Shown here: positions 1-8,182 of the stretch, piece after piece
Layout: every line of letters begins with the position of its first letter
Position numbering within the stretch: the stretch's first letter is position 1
NCBI GenBank assembly: GCA_028688175.1
Contig: JAQTYS010000012.1
Coordinates: 1 to 23,208, forward strand
DNA: 23,208 nucleotides
DNA from: Methanothrix sp.
GTDB lineage: Archaea > Halobacteriota > Methanosarcinia > Methanotrichales > Methanotrichaceae
Direction of reading: 5' to 3'
Made by a program: the position numbers and the translations under genes
The notes under the pieces: model-generated
Database searches by the model: none
Seen by the model: the letters and a program-made list of their open reading frames with translations, nothing else
Told to the model about the DNA's origin: nothing

Positions 1-491
1 TGATAGAGTCCCTGGATTCCGAGATGCTCTCGGTAACCGATCTTGGCGACTTCAAGACGGTGATGAATGGGGGTCTTCGTATCGGCACTATTGGATTCTA
101 CCAAGCCGATAACAAGAATCAGTCCATTCGAGACGCCATTGAGAACAGCCTCAAGCCGGCAAATTTGCTTTTTCCTGCCAATGTTGGAGACGACGCCGCC
201 AGAGCCATGATCATCATTCAGGGATCTCGAGAGCATCTGGACGTAGATGAGATCACCAAAGAGGTAGAGAGGCTCACCGCCAGCGCAGGTCACGTATTTA
301 AAGGAATTGTGGTGAAGAAGGGAAACCCCAAGGTGCTCTCTGTCTTCACACTAGCCAGTGCCCCAGAACTGGAATCAATCTATGCCCAGGCGGCTCGAGG
401 CATGCAGGATGAGAAGGAGAAGAGATGCCGAGCCCGAAAACAGCTCGACGATGCCTTCGCCCATATTGAAGATTTGGAAGAAATCTACTAA
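1..491 (+). CDS. Tubulin/FtsZ-superfamily GTPase, C-terminal part (5' end outside window)
   Basis: The reading frame is open from the first bases of the window, so the gene begins upstream and the internal ATG at 24 is probably not the start. The visible part matches the C-terminal half of FtsZ/CetZ-like proteins: a VTDLGDFKTVMNGG stretch like the 'DFxxVM' segment before helix H8 of FtsZ, then a hydrophobic AMIIIQGSREHLDVDEI strand-helix element and a LSVFTLASAPEL ending. The GTP-binding GGGTGTG loop would lie upstream and cannot be seen. The family forms filaments for division or cell shape. The tail is charged and lacks an obvious canonical FtsZ C-terminal peptide, so a divergent FtsZ/CetZ paralogue is more likely than the main division FtsZ. 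Family assignment is fairly good; subclass is uncertain. Confidence 0.7.
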   Translation, partial: IESLDSEMLSVTDLGDFKTVMNGGLRIGTIGFYQADNKNQSIRDAIENSLKPANLLFPANVGDDAARAMIIIQGSREHLDVDEITKEVERLTASAGHVFKGIVVKKGNPKVLSVFTLASAPELESIYAQAARGMQDEKEKRCRARKQLDDAFAHIEDLEEIY

Positions 492-548
492 AAGAAAAAT
501 GTTCAAGCGATATAATCCGCCTGTAGACCTTAATAACTTTCAGGGATA

Positions 549-857
549 TCACGTGCTTATTTGGTCTGCGCCAAATCCCTTTTTCACTAAGATCTCCTTA
601 ATCCTTTGAATATGGTTTCCCTGAAGCTCGATCAGGCTTTCTTTCACAGTGCCGCCGCAGGCCAACTTGGACTTGAGATGGGTGCAAAGCTCTTGAAGAT
701 CGATCTCATGAGGATCAATGCCTTGGATTACCGTCACCTCTTTTCCATACCTGCGCTTCTGTACTTTCACAGCTATCCTCTGCTGCTCCTTGGCAACCTC
801 CTCGCAGATACATAGCTCCGTGGGAAGGCCACAGACGGTACACATTTGAGAACTCAT
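549..857 (-). CDS. sui1: SUI1/aIF1 translation initiation factor
   Basis: This is a 102-residue archaeal SUI1 (eIF1-like) protein, which helps the small ribosomal subunit select the start codon. It has the family's N-terminal CTVCGLPTELCIC cysteine cluster (probable zinc site, C-x2-C...C-x-C), the basic VKVQKRRYGKEVTVIQGID segment and the signature ACGGTVKE...IELQGNH near the end. A longer frame begins at 887, but a GGAGGT lies at 870-875 inside it, 12 nt before ATG 857. The MSSQMC start is also the one typical of archaeal homologues, so 857 was chosen. It lies 70 nt downstream of the VWA pair and converges with the FtsZ-like gene. Confidence 0.93.
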   Translation of the reverse strand: MSSQMCTVCGLPTELCICEEVAKEQQRIAVKVQKRRYGKEVTVIQGIDPHEIDLQELCTHLKSKLACGGTVKESLIELQGNHIQRIKEILVKKGFGADQIST

Positions 858-927
858 TTGGTGGCAGTTACCTCCGCAATATATCAACGTTAAAGCTGAT
901 TATGCTATTAAAATCTGATGGTGTGCT

Positions 928-3288
928 TCAGGCACGAATTCGTCCTCTCCTGCGAACTTCATCTCTTTTTCGATATATTATTTCCGTCAGGAATATTAGC
1001 AGAGCAAAGAGCAGTAGAATATCCCTTCGAGAGATCCGCTCCTGCACCGTTCTCCGGCTGACACGACCGGCTTCGACCACAAGGCTCTGTCTGGCCTCAG
1101 TTTCGCTGAAGACCTTTCCGCCACTGGCCATGATCATTCGGGAAAAATCCGGATTAAAGCCAATATCTCGATACTCCAGTGGGTAGTTAACTGCCAGGCC
1201 ATAATTGCCGATGTAATAGATGCCGGTGCTATTGGGCATAAATGTAGCTACATATCGATTGTCCCCCACCTTTTCCACATCTGCCTGCAAAAGACTGGGG
1301 CGCGCATTGCTGCTTATTGTGACGGATAAGGGTGTACCCTGCCATCCGTCATCTGCTTCGACGCGATCATCCTGGGGCCGCGGATCGCCCACTGCCCAAT
1401 TGACAGTGGAGGATATCAACTGCGAACTTGGACTGGTATACAGCTCGCCCGCCCAGACACTGCCATCGTCGACCGTTAGCGATGCCACCCTGCCCAAACC
1501 GTAGCGCCATACCGTCAGGACCGGCTTCCCATCTGGCAGAGCCACCAGACGCTGGGCGCCGGGACGGGGTGTGACATCATTAAAGCCGGTGATTGTCGCA
1601 TTTAAGTTCAGATCGGCGGTGATATAGTGATTCTTATTGACCACATTTACCGCATATCCAGAGAGGCTACTTTCCTCGGGTGCTGCCTTCGCGGGAGGCT
1701 CTTGCATAGTAGTAGTCAGCGAATCGGGATAGACGAAAGCAGAGTAGTCTGATCCCGTCTGGGCTGCCAGATAATCGAATCTGCCCGTTGCACCGGAGAA
1801 GGCTTGCACCTGCACAAGGCGAGCTGTGAGATTCATCTGGCGTAGCAGGTCAATGGAGCGTGCCACCACCTCCGGATAGTTATAGAGGTTTCCGTCCGAT
1901 AGGATTACCAGTTCACCCTGACCGCCGCTGACATTGAGCATGTCCCAGGCCAGTTGCAGACCGCTATCCAGATAGCTGTTCTCTGTGCCGGTGGGTGCGA
2001 GGCTCATTATCCGTTCTCGAAGAACGCTCTCTGCTCGAGAGAGGGGGACGGGGTCCTGCACATCGTAGGCTTTGCTGCCAAAGACTACCAAACCCACTTT
2101 ATAATCTCGGAAATGAGGCGATTTGAGGAGTTCCACAGCCAGAGCCTTCTCATAGTCGAGCAGAGGCGTGCCGTCCGCCGTGCGCGTGGTGAGCAGGGAG
2201 AAGGAGATGTCCATCACGAAGATAAGAGTCTTGCCGCCCTCGAAGATGCTGGGCACGGAGCGCACAGGCAAGATCTCTTCCAGGCTGGAGTTGCGGTAAT
2301 TCCCATGGTCATAGGCATCTTCGCCTCCTACTACTACCAGCCCTCCGCCTTCGCGCACATAACTTTGCAGTGGAGAGAGAAGGGAATTATATCTGATATC
2401 ATCGAGCACTACTGCCTTGTAGCCCTCCAGCTGGTCGGGAAGCTCGGAGACGAGTGTCAATTTGTATAGATCATCTAAATCGGTGGCCAGGGGCGAGTTG
2501 GCGCTGGAGATGAGCAAAACCTGTGGCTTGGGGACAACATATACTGCTTTTTGGTAGTTGTCGTTTAGAGGCTGCCCGTCCGGGGCAATAGTCGCCCGCA
2601 GAATATGATTTCCCGTCTCCAAGAAGGAATGGGAGATTTTGATGGACGCACTGTTATTGGCAACTATCGTGTCGCTGTAGATCATTTTATCGTCGGCAAA
2701 GACGGAAATAGGTCCCTGGTAGCCTCGAGATGATCGCACCAACACCTTGAAGGGATAGTCTCCGGCAAGAACAGCTGTGTTCGTCCCGGATATTTCCACG
2801 CCAGCGTCATCCCTTTGGGGGGCAAGCGATAGGGCAAAGGTGGTGGTATTGGAGGCGCGCGCCAGTGCCAGGGCGTCTTCCAGGGCGCGACCACTATTGC
2901 TGTAGCCGTCCGAGACCAGGAGGAGTGTGCTGCCCGGCAGAGCGTATTGCACGATTTTATCTCCCAGTGGTGTGGTATCCCCTGAGAAGGTGCGCAGGGG
3001 CGCGTCAACATAGCTTTCTACCCTTGTCGCGACGTCGGGATCAAAGATGCCCATGGATCCTGTCCGGTCGTCTAGCATGGTTATGCTGGGCTTTTGCGAG
3101 GAGACGGTATGCACCTCGACAAAGTAAGGATTGGCGGCAGCAGCTATGATCAGACAAAAGACAAGAAGCCTTGAAGCGGCAAATAGCCTGGCTTTAGCTC
3201 TGCGCCGAATCAGGACAACTCCCAAGAGCAAAACCAATGGAATGGCCCAGAGCAACTGGGGCGTCGCAAAATAGAGGTCCAGGATCAT
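928..3288 (-). CDS. Membrane-anchored VWA protein with glutamine amidotransferase-like domain
   Basis: A 786-residue protein of the BatA/aerotolerance-like VWA class. Two hydrophobic helices lie at about residues 12-27 and 40-52. They are followed by a first VWA-like segment (about 67-150) whose metal site is degenerate (LDDRTGS instead of DxSxS). Next come a beta-rich CARDB-like part (about 165-250) and a glutamine-amidotransferase-like Rossmann part (about 255-345, GGGLVVVGGED). A second VWA domain starts at about 355 with an intact DISFS MIDAS. The C-terminus carries another membrane helix (about 757-775) and a basic tail. Its ATG overlaps the stop of the upstream VWA gene in an ATGA, so the two are translationally coupled and probably form a membrane complex. 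No MoxR ATPase, the usual partner of such proteins, lies in the window. The specific function is unknown. Confidence 0.8.
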   Translation of the reverse strand: MILDLYFATPQLLWAIPLVLLLGVVLIRRRAKARLFAASRLLVFCLIIAAAANPYFVEVHTVSSQKPSITMLDDRTGSMGIFDPDVATRVESYVDAPLRTFSGDTTPLGDKIVQYALPGSTLLLVSDGYSNSGRALEDALALARASNTTTFALSLAPQRDDAGVEISGTNTAVLAGDYPFKVLVRSSRGYQGPISVFADDKMIYSDTIVANNSASIKISHSFLETGNHILRATIAPDGQPLNDNYQKAVYVVPKPQVLLISSANSPLATDLDDLYKLTLVSELPDQLEGYKAVVLDDIRYNSLLSPLQSYVREGGGLVVVGGEDAYDHGNYRNSSLEEILPVRSVPSIFEGGKTLIFVMDISFSLLTTRTADGTPLLDYEKALAVELLKSPHFRDYKVGLVVFGSKAYDVQDPVPLSRAESVLRERIMSLAPTGTENSYLDSGLQLAWDMLNVSGGQGELVILSDGNLYNYPEVVARSIDLLRQMNLTARLVQVQAFSGATGRFDYLAAQTGSDYSAFVYPDSLTTTMQEPPAKAAPEESSLSGYAVNVVNKNHYITADLNLNATITGFNDVTPRPGAQRLVALPDGKPVLTVWRYGLGRVASLTVDDGSVWAGELYTSPSSQLISSTVNWAVGDPRPQDDRVEADDGWQGTPLSVTISSNARPSLLQADVEKVGDNRYVATFMPNSTGIYYIGNYGLAVNYPLEYRDIGFNPDFSRMIMASGGKVFSETEARQSLVVEAGRVSRRTVQERISRRDILLLFALLIFLTEIIYRKRDEVRRRGRIRA

Positions 3289-5027
3289 ATCTCTCTCCTC
3301 CTCTTCATAATCGCCAGCTCTAGAAGGATGACGAGGGCAGCAAGTGCAATGATCCAGTCGGAGAGGTCCTCTTCCACTATAGTTTCCCGGTTGGCTGATA
3401 CAAAGGCTCCTGCATCAAAGCCGTTCTTTCTTTGCAGAGAGGATTCTTTGGGATCATACATATTGGCAGCTACAGCCTTTCCCTGGTAGCGGTAGATTCC
3501 CACCTCATCAAGCAGCAGAGTGCTCGCCGCAAGGCTTGTAGAAGGCGTCTCTATCTGGGCGGTTTCACCCAGATGAATTATCTCGCCGGTCTTTCGATTG
3601 GCCTGTGTTATGTCCGGTATACCTGTGATCCAGCTTATCATCTGATACCAGAATATGGGATATTCCGGACGCAGGTAAAAATCGGAATCCATCTCCAGAC
3701 CATTATAAATCACCATTCCCTTTCCCAAACGCCAATAGGAGAGGACGGGTTGGCCATTGGCCTCGACCATAGTGGTGGAGCCCTTTCGTGACACTGCCTC
3801 AGGAAAACGGAAGATGCCGATCTCATCAAAGTGCACTCCTTTGGCAAAACCCTCGCTTCTAACCCAGAGGCTGGCAGGACCGGGCAGCTCGCCCGTGACC
3901 CGCACCGGCAGGTACTCGGGGCTTTCCTGATCCGAAGCGATGAATATCACCTTTCCGCCGTCGATGTAGCGATTGAGCTTGCCGTTTTGGGAGGCATTTC
4001 TGGCCAACACGATCAGGTCGAAGCCATCCGGTTCGCCGGCGGTCTGCACCTTAACATTAGGCAGGGAGCGAAGAGCTGCCAGAGCCGGTCCCTCTTCACC
4101 CTGGTAAAGAACCCTCTTTTGGGCTAGATCGGGAACATAAATGTAGGCATGATTGTCCCAGTAGATTGCATCCTCCAGGTCTAAGGAGATTTCATTGACT
4201 CCCGGGTAAGCCGTAAAAGAGAGATAGCTATCTCCTCCGGAGAGCATTTGCAGCGTGCGGCCGGAGGTGGCACCACTCGGGCTTCTGATGGTGACCGGGA
4301 CCACTCTTGCCGGGCCATAGTTGTGCACCAGAGCAGTGTGGTTGACATATCCCGGTCCGGGCACATCCCAGGCCTCAACCAGGGCCACATTGTCGCCTCC
4401 CTGGTAGCAGTCGGCAAAGATAATGCTTACCCTTCCGTCCGCCTGCAAAATCTTGCGGGTAGCATCGGGATCGTCGCCGATCCAGCTTATGAAATCCGAG
4501 ACCACCAGCATATTTCCGCCATCATTTGCCAGCAGGCTGCCAGCCAGAGTCATAGCGCTGGAGAGGTCTGCACTGACGGCTTTGGGCGACTGCCGTTGCA
4601 GAGCGTCCCTGGCCTCGGCAGGGCTGCCCTCGGAAAGAGTGGTCTGGGGCATGCTTTCCGCCAGCACGATGCTGATTTTCTGGTATTTGTCCAGATAAGG
4701 ATCGATCAGCTGCAACGCGCGAGAGCCGGCTTGCATGCTGGCCGAGCCATCCAGGACCACCACCAGATGACTGCTGGCAGGACCGGTTTGTGTAGTGTAA
4801 GGTCCGGCAGCGGCAAGGGAGAGCGAGAGAAGCACTAGAAGCTGAATCCAGAAGAGGGGATCGTTGATCAGGCGGCTGAGCACTGCGGAGCGCTCCGCTT
4901 CGCCCTCTCGCAGGAACTGGGTGGACGAGAAACGAATCTCCTTAGGCTGGGGGCGGATAAGATATATTATTATCAGGGGAATTATGGAGAGGAGCCCAAG
5001 AAGGGCCATTGGATTCCTGAAAGGCAT
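3285..5027 (-). CDS. BatA-like N-terminal/VWA membrane protein
   Basis: About 580 residues. The N-terminus MPFRNPMALLGLL...IIIYLIRP is the typical Aerotolerance_N/BatA start: one membrane helix, then a basic loop and FSSTQFLRE, then a second helix near residue 60. A VWA domain follows with an intact MIDAS (VVLDGSASM). Further on are a CARDB-like beta domain and a glutamine amidotransferase-like region; the protein ends with a helix (DWIIALAALVILLELAIM) and KRRR. The frame extends to a TTG at 5048 without a ribosome site. ATG 5027 fits homologues best, and ATG 5009 has an AGGA upstream, so the start is not certain. It overlaps the next VWA gene by 4 nt and diverges from the Fe-S/fwd operon. 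Probably a structural partner of that second VWA protein. Confidence 0.8.
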   Translation of the reverse strand: MPFRNPMALLGLLSIIPLIIIYLIRPQPKEIRFSSTQFLREGEAERSAVLSRLINDPLFWIQLLVLLSLSLAAAGPYTTQTGPASSHLVVVLDGSASMQAGSRALQLIDPYLDKYQKISIVLAESMPQTTLSEGSPAEARDALQRQSPKAVSADLSSAMTLAGSLLANDGGNMLVVSDFISWIGDDPDATRKILQADGRVSIIFADCYQGGDNVALVEAWDVPGPGYVNHTALVHNYGPARVVPVTIRSPSGATSGRTLQMLSGGDSYLSFTAYPGVNEISLDLEDAIYWDNHAYIYVPDLAQKRVLYQGEEGPALAALRSLPNVKVQTAGEPDGFDLIVLARNASQNGKLNRYIDGGKVIFIASDQESPEYLPVRVTGELPGPASLWVRSEGFAKGVHFDEIGIFRFPEAVSRKGSTTMVEANGQPVLSYWRLGKGMVIYNGLEMDSDFYLRPEYPIFWYQMISWITGIPDITQANRKTGEIIHLGETAQIETPSTSLAASTLLLDEVGIYRYQGKAVAANMYDPKESSLQRKNGFDAGAFVSANRETIVEEDLSDWIIALAALVILLELAIMKRRREI

Positions 5028-5073
5028 CAAGAAAGCCAATTGGTTCAAGAACTATGAAAAGGTTTGCGCAGAC

Positions 5074-5092
5074 CATAAATATAATTGATGCC
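5074..5092. promoter_or_regulatory. Candidate TATA element shared by divergent promoters
   Basis: The only strongly AT-rich stretch between the divergent VWA and Fe-S/fwd genes is ATAAATATAATT at about 5075-5086. On the plus strand it would place transcription start near 5105-5110, giving a short leader before ATG 5135. Read on the minus strand it gives TTATATTTAT, which would start transcription near 5050, ahead of ATG 5027. One TATA may therefore serve both sides. This is position and composition only. Confidence 0.4.
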
Positions 5093-5134
5093 ACAAAGCT
5101 TCTATCATATCTTTCCCAAATTGAGGTTCCGGTT

Positions 5135-5596
5135 ATGGTCAGCGCCATGGAGATCTATATGCTTTTGCCCAAGACCAACTGCAAGAAGTGCGGGCTTCCC
5201 ACCTGCATGGCCTTTGCGGTGGGCCTCTTGGGCCGGGAGAAGAAGGTCGATGAATGCCCTCCCCTAATTGAGGAGAAGAAGTATGAGGCCAAGCTGAAAA
5301 AGCTGCGTGAGGTGATGGCGCCCATTGAGAAAGCCTCAGAGACCGGCCTGATCATACATCCTGAGAAGTGTTTTGGCTGTGGCAACTGCGTTGTCGCTTG
5401 TCCCGTCAATGTGGCTGCGGAGCCCACGCGAACCGCAGTGGGCCTGGGGCCGGAGGGCGAAAAGGTCATCTTGAGAGTGGAAGACGGGGTAGTAGTGGTC
5501 AACAACCTAAAGGAATGCAAACGCTTCGGGCCGAACAAGACCCTCTGCAATGCCTGCACTGCGACCTGTCCGAGCAAGGCCATCGAGTTCGTTTAA
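5135..5596 (+). CDS. Three-cluster Fe-S protein of the fwd operon (FwdG-like electron carrier)
   Basis: A 153-residue iron-sulfur protein. Residues 16-41 hold C-x2-C-x4-C-x16-C, the FeS-domain pattern also found in RnfB and in the gamma subunit of acetyl-CoA synthase. Residues 79-89 hold a ferredoxin C-x2-C-x2-C-x3-CP. C128 together with C138-x2-C141-x3-C145P gives a second ferredoxin-type site with a longer insertion, so three [4Fe-4S] clusters are predicted. The frame opens at 5054, but GAGGT at 5123-5127 lies 7 nt before ATG 5135, which is taken as the start. It is followed after 25 nt by fwdB, so it probably passes electrons to formylmethanofuran dehydrogenase. The equivalence to FwdG is inferred from position and cluster content, not from full similarity. 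Confidence 0.75.
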   Translation: MVSAMEIYMLLPKTNCKKCGLPTCMAFAVGLLGREKKVDECPPLIEEKKYEAKLKKLREVMAPIEKASETGLIIHPEKCFGCGNCVVACPVNVAAEPTRTAVGLGPEGEKVILRVEDGVVVVNNLKECKRFGPNKTLCNACTATCPSKAIEFV

Positions 5597-5621
5597 TTGA
5601 AATCAGGAAGGTGAAAAGCAA

Positions 5622-6845
5622 ATGGCAATATGCACGGGATGCTCGCTTCTCTGCGAGGATATTGTGGCGACCTTCGAGAATGGTGCACTCCTACATGAGA
5701 AGAACCTCTGCCGCAAAGGGCACGGCCACTTCCGGGCGGCCTTTACAGAGAGGACGCGGCCCATGATCGATGGAGAGCAGGTGACAATCGATCAGGCGAT
5801 CGAGAAGGCGGCGGAGATTTTAAAGAGCGCCAAAAGTCCACTCTTATACGGCTGGTCCAATTCCACGTTGGAGGCCCAGGCAGCAGGCATAAAGCTGGCG
5901 GAAAGACTGGGCGCGACCATTGATGATACCTCCTCATTCTGCCAGGGAATTTTGATGGAGCGCATCTTGTCCGGCAAGATTCCTTCTTGCACTTTAGATG
6001 ATGTTCGAAACTATGCGGATACCGCTATCTTCTGGGGATCGGACCCCTCCAGCAGCCATCCCCGCCATCTCTCGCGTTTCTCCTACTATCCACGGGGAGA
6101 GAAGAGGCAGAGAAGCTACGAGGAGGAGAGGACCTGCATTGTTGTCGACGTGCGAAAGTCAGCTACGGCGCGGCTATGCAGCAACTACTACTTCCGGGTG
6201 GCACCAGGAGGCGACGCGCAGTTTATGGAGGCTATCCTGGCAGTTCTGGACGGCAAGATTCCCAAGGTGGCTGACAAGAAGAAGATGATTGAGCTCTCAA
6301 GCGTCCTCAAGAAGACGCAGTGGGGAGCGATCTTTCCGGGTCTAGGCATGATCTATTCCCTACAGGATAAGATGGATCTCTTCGAACAGTTGCTTTCCAG
6401 GCTCAATGAGGTCACCACCTTCAAGGTTATCCCCATGGTCGGTCACTGCAACACGCGCGGCTTTAATGAGTTGATGTTCGAGAAGACCGGACATACCAAC
6501 AGCGTCTCCTTCCAGGGCGGATCGGCTGAGCACGGTCCAAAGTACAGCGTGATCACTGCTGCCAAGAGCAGCGACGCGGCGCTGGCCATAGGATCCGATC
6601 CACTTTCGGCGCTGCCCTTTGGCACGGCCCGCGCTCTGGCCCGGCAGCCGCTCATAGCCATCGATCCCAGACGATCCTTAACCACCGATGCTGCCAAGGT
6701 CGTCATTCCTTCGGCTCTATCCGGCATGGAGGCAGGAGGCACAGCGGTACGCATGGATGGGGTGAAGATTAAATTCGAGCCCATTATGAAGTCCGATCTA
6801 CTCACGGATGAGCAGATTTTAACCCGCATTATGGAGGCGATTTAA
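5622..6845 (+). CDS. fwdB: Formylmethanofuran dehydrogenase subunit B
   Basis: A 407-residue molybdopterin-type catalytic subunit. With FwdD it holds the Mo/W bis-pterin cofactor that reduces CO2 to formate, which FwdA then transfers to methanofuran (or the reverse, oxidative direction). The N-terminus has C4-x2-C7-x3-C11 and C30 for the [4Fe-4S] cluster. Cys107 in SSFCQG is at the position of the metal-ligating cysteine (selenocysteine in some methanogens), so this is the cysteine form. Later pterin-binding motifs include PMVGHCNTRGFNEL and IAIDPRRSLTTDAAKVVIPS. Length is close to that of known FwdB proteins. AGGTGA lies just ahead of ATG 5622. It is separated from fwdD by one base. fwdA and fwdC are not in the window. 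Confidence 0.95.
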   Translation: MAICTGCSLLCEDIVATFENGALLHEKNLCRKGHGHFRAAFTERTRPMIDGEQVTIDQAIEKAAEILKSAKSPLLYGWSNSTLEAQAAGIKLAERLGATIDDTSSFCQGILMERILSGKIPSCTLDDVRNYADTAIFWGSDPSSSHPRHLSRFSYYPRGEKRQRSYEEERTCIVVDVRKSATARLCSNYYFRVAPGGDAQFMEAILAVLDGKIPKVADKKKMIELSSVLKKTQWGAIFPGLGMIYSLQDKMDLFEQLLSRLNEVTTFKVIPMVGHCNTRGFNELMFEKTGHTNSVSFQGGSAEHGPKYSVITAAKSSDAALAIGSDPLSALPFGTARALARQPLIAIDPRRSLTTDAAKVVIPSALSGMEAGGTAVRMDGVKIKFEPIMKSDLLTDEQILTRIMEAI

Positions 6846-6846
6846 A

Positions 6847-7236
6847 ATGGCGGAGGTTGATGTCACCGTAGTTACCGTGCGCGACATATTCCAGGATGAA
6901 GCGGGAAGGAAGAGCCGGTTTTCCGAGGAGTACAAAAACCTGAGTGCGTTGATAATTCTGGACAAGCAGGACATGATCCGTCTGGGTGTTAAAGACGGGC
7001 AGAAGCTGCTTGTCCAGAATGATGTGGGCATGGTAATCGTTGCCGCCAAGACCTCAGAGGACGAGCCTCATCCCGGTCTGGCCTTTATGTACAACAGCCC
7101 CTGGTCCAATCAGCTTGTCTCCGATGACGTGGGCGAGGGCAGCATTCCCGGCAACAAGCGCATCAAGGCCACCCTCTCCATAGCCGAAGGAAACACAACC
7201 CCTATATCTGAGCTTCAGGCAAGGATGCAAAGCTGA
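6847..7236 (+). CDS. fwdD: Formylmethanofuran dehydrogenase subunit D (molybdopterin dinucleotide-binding)
   Basis: 129 residues forming the small double-psi beta-barrel domain (molydop_binding family) that in this enzyme is a separate subunit and completes the pterin pocket of FwdB. Recognisable parts are the LIILDKQDMIRLGVKDGQ core, the VQNDVGMVIVAAK strand pair and the PGLAFMYNSPWSNQLV segment. GGAGG at the end of fwdB, about 8 nt ahead of ATG 6847, is its ribosome site, and the two genes must be co-translated. It is followed after 10 nt by argF. Confidence 0.93.
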   Translation: MAEVDVTVVTVRDIFQDEAGRKSRFSEEYKNLSALIILDKQDMIRLGVKDGQKLLVQNDVGMVIVAAKTSEDEPHPGLAFMYNSPWSNQLVSDDVGEGSIPGNKRIKATLSIAEGNTTPISELQARMQS

Positions 7237-7246
7237 GGATTCGAAA

Positions 7247-8164
7247 ATGAAAAAGGATCTCATCTCTATCTCCGATCTCTCCAAAGAGGATATAATGCGA
7301 TTGCTGGAGAGCGCCGAGGCCTTTTTGGCCAGGCGGGGCCGACATGGCCAGCCATTGCAGGGCAAGAGCCTGGCTATGATCTTTGAGAAGCCGTCCACGC
7401 GCACGCGCGTCTCCCTGGAGGTGGCGGCGGCAGAGCTAGGCGCCCATCCGCTTTATCTCTCGGCAAACGAATTGCAGTTAGGAAGGGGTGAGACTATTGC
7501 CGACACGGCGCGGGTGCTCTCCCGCTACGTGCATGGCATCACGGCGCGCGTCTACTCTCACCACACCGTTCTCCAGCTAGCCCAGCATGCCAGCGTGCCG
7601 GTGATCAATGCCCTCTCAGATTGGGAGCATCCCTTGCAGATTCTGGCCGATTTGCAGACCATGCGCCAGCGCTTCGCAAAGCTGGAAGGGCTGCGCCTCG
7701 CCTGGGTGGGCGACGGAAACAATGTCTGCAACTCCCTCATTCTGGCTTCGGCCATTTTGGGAATGGAGATCACAGTGGCCTCGCCTGCAGGCTATCAGCC
7801 AAAGGCCCGCATTCTGGAGCAGGCCAAGAGTTTGGGCGGATGGCCAAAAGTGGTAGCTGAGCCGGATGATGCCGCCCGTGGGGCAGACGTGCTGATAACC
7901 GATACCTGGGTCTCCATGGGAGATGAGGGAGAAGAGGCTGAGCGCCTGCGGGTCTTCGGAAAGTATCAGTTGAATTCAGAGATCATGGGTCTGGCGGCTG
8001 AGGATGCCATCGCTTTGCACTGTCTGCCTGCCCACCGGGGACAGGAGATCACCGACGAGGTGATGGACGGGCCGCAGAGTGCGGTCTTTGATGAAGCTGA
8101 GAACCGGATGCACACCAGCAAGGCGGTCATGGCCTGGCTGATGGGAGAGAGATCTCAGAGTTGA
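7247..8164 (+). CDS. argF: Ornithine carbamoyltransferase
   Basis: A 305-residue transcarbamylase that makes citrulline from ornithine and carbamoyl phosphate in arginine biosynthesis. The carbamoyl-phosphate motif STRTR is present in FEKPSTRTRVSLEVA. The second-domain signature HCLPAHRG and a TDTWVSMGDE loop (ornithine-binding, SMG) identify ornithine rather than aspartate as the substrate. The usual HPCQ motif reads HPLQ (DWEHPLQILADLQT), a variant that keeps the His and Gln. GAGG at 7235-7238, overlapping the fwdD stop region, lies 8 nt ahead of ATG 7247. A methanogenesis operon running directly into argF is unusual but the spacing argues for a common transcript. Confidence 0.95.
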   Translation: MKKDLISISDLSKEDIMRLLESAEAFLARRGRHGQPLQGKSLAMIFEKPSTRTRVSLEVAAAELGAHPLYLSANELQLGRGETIADTARVLSRYVHGITARVYSHHTVLQLAQHASVPVINALSDWEHPLQILADLQTMRQRFAKLEGLRLAWVGDGNNVCNSLILASAILGMEITVASPAGYQPKARILEQAKSLGGWPKVVAEPDDAARGADVLITDTWVSMGDEGEEAERLRVFGKYQLNSEIMGLAAEDAIALHCLPAHRGQEITDEVMDGPQSAVFDEAENRMHTSKAVMAWLMGERSQS

Positions 8165-8182
8165 GATCCTGCGAGGATGCAG

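Noticed and set aside
4248..4838. 196-codon frame opposite the BatA-like gene
   Set aside because: Antisense shadow of a well-supported coding region; similar long antisense frames occur at 1954-2469, 5155-5583 and 18494-18958.
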